Position numbers and translations under genes: made by a program. A stretch of 53,216 bases of DNA from Symbiodinium natans. Taxonomy: Eukaryota; Sar; Dinophyceae; Suessiales; Symbiodiniaceae. Positions 1-10,738 of the stretch are shown piece after piece; the stretch's first letter is position 1, and every line of letters begins with the position of its first letter. Under the pieces are notes generated by a model. That model ran no database searches. It had not been told where the DNA came from and saw only the letters and a program-made list of their open reading frames with translations. The DNA lies in contig CAJNDS010002073.1 in assembly GCA_905221605.1 (NCBI GenBank), forward strand, positions 1 to 53,216, read 5' to 3'.

Positions 1-89
1 TAAGAATTAAATAATTAAAATAATCTCAATCCGAAACCTCCCCGTCGTACTTAAATTAATCATTAGTAAATTCTTGGAAGGCGGGGAAG

Positions 90-750
90 CTCCGGGCAAA
101 ACTTGGCCAAATCGAGCCGCGCATTTCTCATCGCATACGAAGAGCTGCCCGATTTGGCCAAATTTTGCCCGAAGGCTGCCCGGCAAAATTTGGCCAAATC
201 GAGCCGCGCCTTTCTCATCGCCTACGAAGAGCAGCCCGATTTGGCCAAATTTTGCCCGAAAGCTGCTCGGCAAAATTTGGCCAAATCGAGCCGCGCATTT
301 CTCATCGCCTACGAAGAGCAGCCCGATTTGGCCAAATTTTGCCCGAAAGCTGCTCGGCAAAATTTGGCCAAATCGAGCCGCGCATTTCTCATCGCCTACG
401 AAGCGCAGCCCGATTTGGCCAAATTTTGCCCGAAAGCTGCCCGGCAAAATTTGGCCAAATCGAGCCGCGCTTTTCTCATCGCGTACGAAGAGCCTGATTT
501 GGCCAAATTTTGCCCGAAAGTTGCCCGGCAAAATTTGGCCAAATCGAGCCGCGCATTTCTCATCGCCTACGAAGAGCAGCCCGATTTGGCCAAATTTTGC
601 CCGGAGGCTGCCCGGCAAAATTTGGCCAAATCGAGCCGCGCATTTCTCATCGCGCACGACGAGCAGCTCGATTTGGCCAAATTTTGCCCGCAGACTGTCC
701 GGCAAAATTTGGCCAAATCCAGCCGCACGGTTCCCATTGTTGGGCCCTTT
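90..750. repeat. 87-bp satellite array, about 8 units (copy A)
   Basis: The GAGCCGC motif recurs at 114, 201, 288, 375, 462, 546 and 633, with a variant at 720. The period is 87 bp except for one 84-bp unit that lost three bases. Each unit contains TTTGGCCAAATTTTGCC and its exact reverse complement about 12 bases apart, a 17-bp-stem hairpin. Because 87 is a multiple of three, several frames on both strands stay open and give 29-residue peptide repeats. These are most simply explained as artefacts, not genes. Confidence 0.9.
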
Positions 751-934
751 GGGGCCGTTTTTTTGAGGCCGAATTGGGCCCAAAGGGCAAATGTTGCCCA
801 AAATTAGCCAAAGGAGAAAAAAAGAGCCCACTTCATAAACTGTATAAACCTTATAAGTGGTTTTATATAATTCTTTTACCCCACCCCCCCCCCAGCCCTC
901 CTCCACCTTTCGTGCCCTCTACATCAAAAACGAA

Positions 935-1032
935 GGCTTGTACTTGCACTTGTACTTGTAATGTACTCTGATAGGCGCAGAGTGCGCCTATGTACTTGTA
1001 ACGTACTCTGATAGGCGCAGAGTGCGCCTAGG
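935..1032. repeat. Short duplicated spacer motif
   Basis: A block of about 40 bp containing ATAGGCGCAGAGTGCGCCTA occurs twice in tandem here, while copy B has one degenerate version near 11530. GGCGCA-GAG-TGCGCC is itself a small hairpin. This is one of the copy-number differences between the two large duplicates. Confidence 0.7.
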
Positions 1033-1094
1033 TCACTTGAGAAGTTTTGAGTGGTGCAGCAAACCCAGCTGATGCTCATGATTTCTCTGTCTCC

Positions 1095-4000
1095 CTATAT
1101 ATGGGCGATGGAACGGGTGTCCTTTTTGATCGTTTTCTGCATCTTCAAGGGAGGAAAAAGGACCCCCCAAGAAGGAAAAGTAACATAAGAAAAAGGGAGG
1201 GACATTGAAGAGCTCCTCTCTTTACCTAGTCATTCCCTGTCCTCTCTTCTTATCTGTTGTTTTTCTTAGTCGCTTCAAAACGCAAAGTAAGGGAAAGGCG
1301 ATTTCCTGAAGAGGAAGAAGGGCACCTATCTGTGAATAGCAAGATTGGCTTTTTCAAATTAGGGAGAGACAAGGGAGATATATAAAGCTTTGCGACAAGT
1401 TTTGTCACTCCGTCTCCTTGCTTCCTGTCTGTTCTATTCCTTGCAGAGATGAGGGAAAGAGGATAGATAAAGAAGAGCGCCATCTTCTTTGCTCCTTGTT
1501 TTGTCTCTCCCTCTCTCTTCCATTCTTTTCTTGGCTCTTCCCATTAAAATTGTGTTCTGTTTATCGCTCATCTCTCCTTCTCTTTCCCTTCTCTTCTCCT
1601 GTTCCCCTTTATATGACAAAAAACACAAGAAAGGAAGAACAGGAGGCGAATGGAAGCCCTTTTCCTGTCTTCTCCTGTTGCAATGAATAAGGAAAAGAGC
1701 ATAGGAGCTAAGGAAGGGAATTGAAGAGTAAATGGGCGATGGAACGGGTGTTCTTTTTGATAGTTTTCTGCATCTTCAAGGGAGAAAAAAGGACATCCCC
1801 CCAGAAGGAAAAGTAACATAAGAGATAGGGAGGAAAATTGAAGAGCTCCTTTCTTTACCTAGTCATTCCCTGTCCTCTCTTCTTATCTGTTGTTTTTCTT
1901 ATTCGCTTCAAAAAGCAAAATAAGGGAAAGACGATTCCCTGAAGAGGAAGAAGGGCACCTATCTATCTGTGAATAGCAAGATTGGTTTTTTCTAATTAGG
2001 GAGATACAAGGGAGATATATAAAGCTTTGCGACAAGTTTTGTCACTCCGTCTCCTTGCTTCCTGTCTGTTCTATTCCTTGCAGAGATAAGGGAGAGAGGA
2101 TAGATAAAGAAGAGTGCCATCTTCTTTGCGCCTTGTTTTGTCTCTCCCTCTCCTTTATTCATCTATCTTCTATTCTTTTCTTGGCTCTTCCCATTAAAAT
2201 TGTGTTCTTTTTATCTCTCCTCGCTCCTTCTCTTTCCCTTCTCTTCTCCTGTTCAGAAAGGAAGAACAAGAGGGGAGTGGAGGCCCTGTTCTTTTCACAA
2301 TGGATGGGGCAAGTGAGCGGGGTTGGCTCCTTGCCCGTAGACCCTCCCCATGCTTCAGCAAATTCTTCCTCTCACCCTATCGCCTCTGTTCTTTTCCTTG
2401 TTCCCAAACGGAAAAAGTGAACGGGTTCCTGAAGACGAGAGAGGGCGCCTTTTTTTCATTATAGAGGCAAAAGGGCAAGACAAGCAAGGGAGAGATGATA
2501 GATAAAGAAGAGTGCCATCCGTCTCCTTGTTTCTTGTCTTTTCTCTTCTTTTCAATACCCTTCCAGAAAATTAAAATGACCTCCTTGTTGTCTCTCCTCT
2601 CTCACTTCTCTTTCCCTTCTCTCCTTCTGCTTCCGTTTAGCTGTAAACCACAAGAAAGCCTTCTCCTTTTCCTGCTTAGTTTTTCTTATTTCGAAAAGAA
2701 AAAGCGAAGGGAGAGATAAGGGAGAGGGGATGGATTAAGAAGAGCGCCGTCTTCTTTGCAACTTGTTTTGTCTCTCCCTCTCCTTTATTCATCTCTCTTC
2801 CATTCTTTTCTTGGCTCTTCCCCTTAAAATTGTGTTCCTTTCATCGCTCCTCTCTCCTTCTCTTCCCCTTCTCTTCTCCTGTTCCCCTTTATATGACAAA
2901 AACACAAGAAAGGAAGAACAAGAGGGGAATGGAGGCCCTTTCCCTGTCTTCTCCTGTTGCAATGAATAAGGAAAAGAGCATAGGAGGTAAGGAAGGGAAT
3001 TGAAGAGTAAATGGGCGATGGAACGGGTGTTCTTTTTGATAGTTTTCTGCATCTTCAAGGGAGAAAAAAGGACATCCCCCAAGGAGGAAAAGTAACATAA
3101 GAGATAGGGAGGAAAATTGAAGAGCTACTCTCTTTACCTAGTCATTCCCTGTCCTCTCTTCTCATCTGTTGTTTTTCTTATTCGCTTCAAAAAGCCAAAT
3201 AAGGGAAAGGCGATTTCCTGAAGAGGAAGAAGGGCGCCTATCTATCTGTGAATAGCAAGATTGGTTTTTTTAAAATTAGGGAGAGACAAGGGAGATATAT
3301 AAAGCTTTGCGACAAGTTTTGTCACTCCGTCTCCTTGCTTCCTGTCTGTTCTATTCCTTGCAGAGATAAGGGAGAGAGGATAGATAAAGAAGAGTGCCAT
3401 CTTCTTTGCGCCTTGTTTTGTCTCTCCCTCTCCTTTATTCATCTCTCTTCCATTCTTTTCTTGGCTCTTCCCCTTAAAATTGTCTTCCTTTCATCGCTCC
3501 TCTCTCCTTCTCTTCCCCTTCTCTTCTCCTGTTCCCCTTTATATGACAAAAACACAAGAAAGGAAGAACAAGAGGGGAATGGAGGCCCTTTTCCTGTCTT
3601 CTCCTCTTGCAATGAATAAGGAAAAGAGCATAAGAGATAAGGAAGGGAATTGAAGAGTATATGGGCGATGGAACGGGTGTTCTTTTTGATAGTTTTCTGC
3701 ATCTTCAAGGGAGAAAAAAGGACATCCCCCAAGGAGGAAAAGTAACATAAGAGATAGGGAGGAAAATTGAAGAGCTCCTCTCTTTACCTAGTCATTCCCT
3801 GTCCTCTCTTCTTATCTGTTGTTTTTCTTATTCGCTTCAAAAAGCCAAATAAAGGAAAGGCGATTTCCTGAAGAGGAAGAAGGGCGCCTATCTATCTGTG
3901 AATAGCAAGATTGGTTTTTTCTAATTAGGGAGAGACAAGGGAGATATATAAAGCTTTGCGACAAGTTTTGTCACTCCGTCTCCTTGCTTCCTGTCTGTTC

Positions 4001-5300
4001 TATTCCTTGCAGAGATAAGGGAGAGAGGATAGATAAAGAAGAGTGCCATCTTCTTTGCGCCTTGTTTTGTCTCTCCCTCTCCTATTGTGTTCTTTTTATC
4101 TCTCCTCGCTCCTTCTCTTTCCCTTCTCTTCTCCTGTTCCCCCTGAAATGACAAAAACGCAAGAAAGGAAGAACAAGAGGGGAATGGAGGCCCTGTTCTT
4201 TTCACAATGGATGGGGCAAGTGAGCGGGGTTGGCTCCTTGTCCGTAGACCCTCCCCATGCTTCAGCAAATCCTTCCTCTCGCCCTATCGCCTCTGTTCTT
4301 TTCCTTGTTCCCAAACGGAAAAAGTGAACGGGTTCCTGAAGACGAGAGAGGGCGCCTTTTTTTTCATTATAGAGGGAAAAGGGAAAGACAAGCAAGGGAG
4401 AGATGATAGATAAAGATCAGTGCCATCCGTCTCCTTGTTTCTTGTCTTTTCTCTTCTTTTCAATACCCTTCCAGAAAATTTAAATGACCTCCTTGTTGTC
4501 TCTCCTCTCTCACTTCTCTTTCCTTTCTCTCCTTCTGTTTCCGTTTAGCTGATAAACCACAAGAAAGGAACTTGTATAATAAGGGCAGTGGGAGGGTAAG
4601 CAGAGGGTGACTCCTTGCGTGTGGACCTTGCCATACTTCATCATATCACTCTTTTCGGCCTATCTCTTCTGCTCTTTTCCTTACCCTTCTCCTTTTCATA
4701 ATTCTTCCTGCTTAGTTTTTCTTATTTCGAAAAGAAAAAGGGAAGGGAGAGATAAGGGAGATGGGATGGATTAAGAAGAGCGCCATCTTCTTTGCAACTT
4801 GTTTTGTCTCTCCCTCTCCTTTATGCATCTCTCTTCCATTCTTTTCTTGGCTCTTCCCCTTAAAATTGTGTTCCTTTCATCGCTCCTCTCTCCTTCTCTT
4901 CCCCTTCTCTTCTCCTGTTCCCCTTTATATGACAAAAACACAAGAAAGGAAGAACAAGAGGGGAATGGAGGCCCTTTTCCTGTCTTCTCCTGTTGCAATG
5001 ACTAAAGAAAAAAGCATAGGAGATAAGGAAGGGAATTGAAGAGTAAATGGGCGATGGAACGGGTGTTCCTTTTGATAGTTTTCTGCATCTTCAAGGGAGA
5101 AAAAAAGGACATCCCCCAAGAAGGAAAAGTAACGCACAATTGAAGAGCCCCTCTCTTTACCTAGTCATTCCCTGTCCTCTCTTCTTATCTGTTGTTTTTC
5201 TTATTCGCTTCAAAAAGCAAAATTTGGGAAAGGCGATTTCCTGAAGTGGAAGAAGGGCACTTATCTATCTGCGAAGAGCAAGATTGGTTTTTTTCTAATT
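1095..5300. repeat. Higher-order repeat, roughly 640-bp units (copy A)
   Basis: ATGGGCGATGGAAC occurs at 1101, 1732, 3011, 3661 and 5047, and GATATATAAAGCTTTG at 1377, 2014, 3294 and 3943. Units alternate pyrimidine-rich (TCTCTCCTTCTC) and purine-rich (AAGAAAGGAAGAACAAGAG) segments, giving local strand asymmetry. Some units are recombinant or partial (near 2300 and 4200). Short open frames inside recur unit by unit on both strands and have no recognisable domain. Confidence 0.85.
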
Positions 5301-5310
5301 AGGGAGAGAC

Positions 5311-5419
5311 TTGCCCCGCCTGAGCCTCCCTGGCCTGCTTGTTGTGGCCACATTCCGCTACAGTTGCCCCGCCTGAGCCTCCCTGGCCTGCTTGTTGTGG
5401 CCACATTCCGGTACAGTTG
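5311..5419. repeat. 53-bp GC-rich dimer (copy A)
   Basis: TTGCCCCGCCTGAGCCTCCC begins at 5311 and again at about 5364, a near-perfect tandem duplication with period 53 bp. It interrupts the pyrimidine-rich array and includes the palindromic TGTGGCCACA. The same dimer is at the matching place in copy B. Confidence 0.85.
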
Positions 5420-6900
5420 CGCTTCCAGAAAAATGCCGTCCAAGTCATCTCTCCTCTCTCACTTCCCTTTCCCTTTTCTCCTTCTGTTTCCTTTCAACTG
5501 ATACAGCGCAAGAAAGGAACTTGAATGATAAGGCAGTGGAAGGGTAAGCAGAGGGTGACTCCTGGCGCGTGGACCTTGCCATACTTCATCATACCCCTCC
5601 TATCGGCCTATCCTTTCCGTTCCTTTCCGTCCCCTTCTCCTTCTCATAGTTCTTCCTTTTTGTTTTCTTATTTCGAAAAGAAAGAGGGCAGGGAGAGATA
5701 AGGGGGAGAGGATAGATAAAGAAGAGTGCCATCTTCTCTGCGCCTTATTTTGTCTCTCCCTCTCCTTTATTCATCTCTCTTCTATTCTTTTCTTTGCTCT
5801 TCCCAGTACAAATGCAATCCTTGTTGTCTCTCCTCTCTTCTTCTCTCTCCCTTCTCTTCTCCTGTTCCCCTTGATATGACAAAAACACAAGAAAGGAAGA
5901 ACAAGAGGGGAATGGAGGCCCTGTTCCTTTCTTTTCCTGTTTCAATGGATGGGCAAACTGAGCGGGGTTGGCTCCTTGTCCGTAGACCCTCCCCATGCTT
6001 CAGCAAATCCCTCCTCTCGCCCTATCGCCTCTGTTCTTTCCTTGTTCCCAAATGGAAAAAGAAAACGGGTTCCTTTGCATGTTCATTGTTCTTCCTTTTG
6101 TTTTCTATTTGACAGGGAAAAGAACAAGAGAAGAAAGATGAAAACGAGCACCATCTTCTCTTAGCCTGATTTTGCACCTCCCTCTCCTGTCTTCATTTCT
6201 CTTCCATTCTTTTCATTGCCCTTCCCATTAAAATTGCATTCCTTTTGATCTCTCCTCTCTCCTTTCTCTCTCCCTTCCCGTCTCCTGTTCTCTTTGAATT
6301 TCAAAAACACACAAAAGGAAGCTTCTTTTCCTTATTGAATGAAAAAGAAAAAGAAGAAAAGAGATAGGGAAAGACACTGAAGAGCTCCACTGCCTATTGT
6401 TTCATTCCCTTTCCTCTCTTTCTATGTGTTGTTTTCCTTGTCGTTTCAGAAAGCAAGCAAAATACGGGCAAGGGGGCTTCCTGAAGAGGAGAGAGATCTG
6501 CGAAGACCAAAAAAAGTCTTGTCTTTTGAATTATAGAGGGAAACGGGAGAGGCAAGGAAGGGAGAGATGATAGATAAAGAAGAGTGCCATCCGTCTCCTT
6601 GTTTCTTGTCTTTTCTTTTCAATACCCTTCCAGAAAATTAAAATGGCCTCCTTGTTGTCTCTCCTCTCTCACTTCTCTTTCCCTTCTGCCGCAGCCAAAC
6701 AGCGACTTTTTCACGCAGGCTGAAAAAAGAACACGCATACACAGACAGCAAAGAGAAACAAATGAAAATAAGAATAACCAGAAATTCGCAGTTCGTAATG
6801 GCGCGCGGCTAGGCCTAGAACCGCTGGGCATGAGATTTGCGTGCCATATGTAGGTGTAAATATGTATTTTTGTATTACGATGTTTATATTCGCTCTTTTA
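5420..6900. other. Unit-specific tail of copy A, no gene
   Basis: Diverged pyrimidine- and purine-rich repeat derivatives are followed from about 6690 by about 230 bp of ordinary-looking sequence (AAACAGCGACTTTTTCACGC onward). The latter is shared almost identically with 16510-16740. No frame has a recognisable domain. Confidence 0.6.
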
Positions 6901-6920
6901 AAGCAATAAGAAAAACCCAA

Positions 6921-6982
6921 AGCTAAATAGACCCTAAAGGCGGCGGGCTCATGAAAGAGCAGCCTTTAGGGTCTATTTAGCT
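6921..6982. repeat. 21-bp perfect inverted repeat at the end of copy A
   Basis: AGCTAAATAGACCCTAAAGGC at 6921-6941 is matched exactly by its reverse complement at 6962-6982 across a 20-base loop. In copy B only the left arm survives (about 16739-16760), followed directly by (AT)n. It could be a mobile-element terminus or a breakpoint hairpin; function unknown. Confidence 0.85.
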
Positions 6983-6984
6983 CA

Positions 6985-9055
6985 TTCCTTTTTTTAATAA
7001 GCAGAAAATAATTTAATTTATTTAAATAAATTAAACTATTTAAATAGAGAGAGCTTAATTAAATTATTTAAATCCTACGCCCTATTTTTTTGAATAAGTA
7101 AGGCGTCGGATTTAAATAATTTAATTGGCTCTGTGCTTGTCTATACTCACCTCCCACCACAATTAAATTAATTTAAACGATTTAAACGATTTAAACGATT
7201 TAATTGGGTCCAATTAAATCGTTTAAATCCTACGGTGCAATTAAATTATTTAATTGAGGCGTCGGATTTAAACGATTTAATTGGGCCCAATTAAATTGTT
7301 TAAATCCTACGGTCGAATTAAGTTATTTAATTGAGGCGTCGGATTTAAACGATTTAATTGGACCCAATTAAATCGTTTAAATCCTAGGGTCTATTTAAAT
7401 TATTTAATTGAGGCGTCGGATTTAAACGATTTAATTGGGCCCAATTAAATCGTTTAAATCGTTTAAATCGTTTAAATCGTTTAAATTTAAATTAATTTAA
7501 TTGTGGGGGGACTCAGCCAAGCCATAAACCAATTAAATCATTTAAATCCTACGGTCCAATTAAATTATTTAATTGAGGCGTCGGATTTAAATAATTTAAT
7601 TGGCTCTGTGCCTGTCTGTACTCACCTCCCACCACAATTAAATTAATTTAAACGATTTAAACGATTTAAACGATTTTAACGATTTAATTGGGGCCAATTA
7701 AATCGTTTAAATCCTACGGTCCAATTAAATTATTTAATTGAGGCGTCGGATTTAAACGATTTAATTGGGCCCAATTAAATCGTTTAAATCCTACGGTCCA
7801 ATTAAATTATTTAATTGAGGCATCGGATTTAAACGATTTAATTGGACCCAATTAAATCGTTTAAATCCTAGGGTCTATTTAAATTATTTAATTGAGGCGT
7901 CGGATTTAAACGATTTAATTGGGCCCAATTAAATCGTTTAAATCGTTTAAATCGTTTAAATCGTTTAAATTAATTTAATTGTGGGGGGACTCAGCCAAGC
8001 CATAAACCAATTAAATCATTTAAATCCTACGGTCCAATTAAATTATTTAATTGAGGCGTCGGATTTAAATAATTTAATTGGCTCTGTGCCTGTCTGTACT
8101 CACCTCCCACCACAATTAAATTAATTTAAACGATTTAAACGATTTAAACGATTTAAACGATTTAATTGGATCCAATTAAATCGTTTAAATCCTACGGTCT
8201 ATTTAAATTATTTAATTGAGGCGTCGGATTTAAACGATTTAATTGGGCCCAATTAAATCGTTTAAATCCTACGGTCTATTTAAATTATTTAATTGAGGCG
8301 TCGGATTTAAACGATTTAATTGGACCCAATTAAATCGTTTAAATCCTACGGTCCAATTAAATTATTTAATTGGGGCGTCGGATTTAAACGATTTAATTGG
8401 ACCCAATTAAATCGTTTAAATCCTACGGTCGAATTAAATTATTTAATTGAGGCGTCGGATTTAAACGATTTAAACGATTGGGCCCAACTAAATCGTTTAA
8501 ATCCTACGGTCCAATTAAATTATTTAATTGAAATCCTACGGTCCAATTAAATTATTTAATTGAGGCGTCGGATTTAAACGATTTAATTGGACCCAATTAA
8601 ATCGTTTAAATCGTTTAAATCGTTTAAATCGTTTAAATTAATTTAATTGTGGGGGGACTCAGCCGAGCCATAAACCAATTAAATCATGTAAATCCTACGG
8701 TCTAATTAAATTATTTAATTGAGGCGTCGGATTTAAATAATTTGATTGGCTCTGTGCTTGTCTGTACTCACCTCCCACCACAATTAAATTAATTTATACG
8801 ATTTAAACGATTTAAACGAATTAATTGGGTCCAATTAAGCCGTTTAAATCCTACGGTCTAATTAAATTATTTAATTGAGGCGTCGGATTTAAACGATTTA
8901 ATTGGGTCCAATTAAATCGTTTAAATCCTACGGTCCAATTAAATTATTTAATTGAGGCGTCGGATTTAAACGATTTAATTGGACCCAATTAAATCGCTTA
9001 AATCGTTTAAATTAGTTTAATTGTGGGGAAACTCAGCCAAGCCATAAACTAAATT
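6985..9055. repeat. 77-bp AT-rich palindromic satellite with about 478-bp higher-order units
   Basis: GGCGTCGG recurs at 77-bp steps (7258, 7335, 7412; 7742, 7819, 7896; 8220, 8297, 8374, 8451; 8879, 8956). A spacer containing GCTCTGTGC and CACCTCCCACCACAATT recurs near 7130, 7605, 8085 and 8750, setting a period of about 478 bp that is longer in the third interval. Each base unit is a palindrome centred on GGGCCC or GGACCC with 19-22-bp arms, plus a second palindrome CAATTAAATTATTTAATTG. Whole blocks are also roughly palindromic: CACAATTAAATTAATTT at one side and its complement at the other. Frames inside are artefacts. Confidence 0.9.
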
Positions 9056-9059
9056 ATTT

Positions 9060-9395
9060 AGGTAGGGCTGGAGAGGCTGGAGGGGCTGGAGGAACTGGAG
9101 GAACCTGGAGGCTGAAGGGATGGGCTGGAGCTGGAGGGGCTGGAGGGGGCTGGAGGGGGCTGGAGGGGGCTGGAGGGGCTGGCTGGCTGGAGGGGCTGCT
9201 GCAAGGGCTGGAGGGGTTGGAGAGGCTGGAGGGGCTGGAGGAACTGGAAGAACTGGAGTGGCTGGAGGAACCTGGAGGCTGAAGGGGCGCCTGGAGGGGC
9301 TGGCTGGAGGGGCGGGCTGGAGGGGCTGGCTGGAGGGCTCTGCAGGGGCTGGAGGGGTTGGAGGGGCTGGAGGGGAGGGGCTGGAGGGCTTGTGC
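9060..9395. repeat. GGCTGGAGG minisatellite
   Basis: About 330 bp of a 9-bp motif, GGCTGGAGG, with variants such as GGAACTGGA. The nine-base period keeps frames open, giving a Gly/Trp-rich frame on + and a Pro/Ser-rich frame on -, both best read as artefacts. The strand is strongly G-rich and could form G-quadruplexes. Confidence 0.85.
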
Positions 9396-9595
9396 TTTAA
9401 CCCCTCCTCTCCCCTCCCCTACCCCTCCCCAATTTTCCACCTCACTTCGCAGAGCGCCACCCCACGCACCGCGTCGCACCTGCAACCTGCTCCCCGACCC
9501 CATCACCCCCAACAAGCCCCCTTGCAACAATTTACTACACCCACACCACTCGCACCTAACCCCTCCTGCCCCTCCACTCCAAACTACCAACCTGA
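9396..9595. other. C-rich non-repetitive stretch, no gene
   Basis: A C-rich sequence lies between the minisatellite and the palindrome cluster. Open frames on both strands run in from the minisatellite, and I see no domain. Confidence 0.5.
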
Positions 9596-9840
9596 AGTTA
9601 TCATAATTATGATGACTTCAACTTCCCCATCATAAGTTATCATAATTATGATAACTTTAGCTTCCCGATCTAAATTATCATAATTATGATAACTTCAAGT
9701 TCTTTATCTCAGAGTATGATAAATATGATAAGCAACTTTTCATAATTATGATAAGTTATTATAATTATGATAAGTTATCATAAGTTATCATACTTATGAT
9801 AAGGTATCATAATTATGATAAATTGTCATAGTTATCACAA
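9596..9840. repeat. TTATCATAATTATGATAA palindrome cluster
   Basis: At least six copies of a palindrome centred on ATAATTAT. The best, AGTTATCATAATTATGATAACT spanning about 9635-9656, is perfect over 22 bp. They are spaced roughly 20-45 bp apart with short unlike spacers. A similar ATTATCATGATAAT palindrome occurs alone near 44966. Confidence 0.85.
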
Positions 9841-10120
9841 GCTATCCTCCTCGCCCTTTCCCGTTAAAAGTGCTTACAGCTTAAAGACCTTAGTACAAAA
9901 AACTGTACTAAAGCGCAAAGAAAACAATGCTTATGATGCAGAGACTTTGGTACACTATGATGCGTCAAGACACAATGAAATTATGCTTGCGATCTAGACA
10001 CTGCGCCCTTTGAGATAGTTGAGAAGAAAAAAATGGCCGCGTGCCAATAATGATTGCTTGTAACGGAGTGATTCCAAGTCTTGCTTATCGGGGGGTAAGT
10101 GTTCGTAAATTTCACCAAAA
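9841..10120. other. Non-repetitive stretch with a small hairpin, no gene
   Basis: This contains an inverted pair TTAGTACA/TGTACTAA near 9890 with a 6-base loop. Short open frames are present but none is recognisable. Confidence 0.5.
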
Positions 10121-10450
10121 ACATGACAATTTTTCCGCTGAATATGTGTCAGTAGAGCCGTGCTACCACAAAAAAAGCATGACACATTTTTCGCGGAATA
10201 TGTGTCACCAGAGTTCTCTTAGCAACATAAACATGACACTTTTCCCGCGGAATATGTGTCAGTAGAGCTGTGCTAACACAAAAAGCATGACACATTTTCC
10301 GCGGAATATGTGTCAGTAGAGGCGTGCTAACAAAAAAAAAGCATGACACATTTTCCGCGGAATATGTGTCACGAGAGTTCTGCTAAGACAAAAAGCATGA
10401 CACATTTTTCGCGGAATATGTGTCAGTAGAGCCGTGCTAACACAAGAAAG
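10120..10450. repeat. 54-56-bp palindromic tandem repeat, 6 copies
   Basis: GTGTC recurs at 10146, 10202, 10256, 10310, 10366 and 10420. Each unit contains a near-palindrome, GACACAT then TTCCGCGGAA then ATGTGTC, with one mismatch. The intervals between palindromes are alike (TAGAGCCGTGCTAACAC), so this is a tandem satellite and not a repeat-spacer array. Confidence 0.9.
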
Positions 10451-10536
10451 CATGAGAAGTGCACCTATCTGTGAATAGCAAGATTGGTATTTCTAATTAG
10501 GGAGAGACAAGGGAGATATATAAAGCTTTGATTAAA
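10451..10536. repeat. Stray fragment of the 640-bp repeat
   Basis: The sequence from GCACCTATCTGTGAATAGCA to ATATATAAAGCTTTG matches the internal part of the A/B units (for example 1322-1390). It then breaks off into AT-rich sequence and lies just outside copy B, suggesting earlier rearrangement. Confidence 0.8.
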
Positions 10537-10650
10537 TGATTTACATCATGTAATGTAAACAATTTAAACAATTCAAATAATGTAAATACATTATATAGTT
10601 TAAATAGTTGAAATCCGAAAAGGGGGGGGAACCACCCTCCCCGCCTCCTA
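10537..10650. other. AT-rich spacer before copy B
   Basis: TGTAAACAATTTAAACAATT-type sequence is followed by a G run and the small hairpin GGGGGAACC-ACCCTCCCC. No gene is seen. Confidence 0.5.
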
Positions 10651-10738
10651 AGAATTAAATAATTTAAATAATTTCAATCCGAAACCTCCCCGTCGTACTT
10701 AAATTAATCACTATTTAATTCTTGGGAGGGGGGAAGCT

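Larger units (their letters stand above)
1..6949. repeat. Large direct duplication, copy A
   Basis: The same order of blocks recurs in copy B (10650-16770): an AT-rich lead-in, the 87-bp satellite, a TGTACTTG-rich spacer, the roughly 640-bp higher-order repeat, a duplicated 53-bp GC block, and a tail ending CCCTAAAGGCGGCGGGCTCAT. The copies look highly similar by eye but differ in numbers of internal units: eight against seven 87-bp units, and five against four units starting ATGGGCGATGGAAC. Copy A is probably truncated by the window edge. No gene is recognised inside. Identity was not computed. Confidence 0.85.

Noticed and set aside
7-971. Long open frames of 110-299 codons on both strands
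   Set aside because: They are the 87-bp satellite read in stop-free frames; several frames are open over the same bases and the peptides are simple 29-residue repeats with no known domain.
8320-8550. 76-codon frame in the palindromic satellite
   Set aside because: Asn/Leu-rich translation of the 77-bp unit; it repeats with the unit.
9054-9635. 178- and 171-codon frames on opposite strands
   Set aside because: Caused by the 9-bp GGCTGGAGG minisatellite, whose period is a multiple of three.
10120-10450. CRISPR-like array
   Set aside because: The sequence between repeated palindromes is itself repeated, there are no cas-like genes, and the window is eukaryotic.
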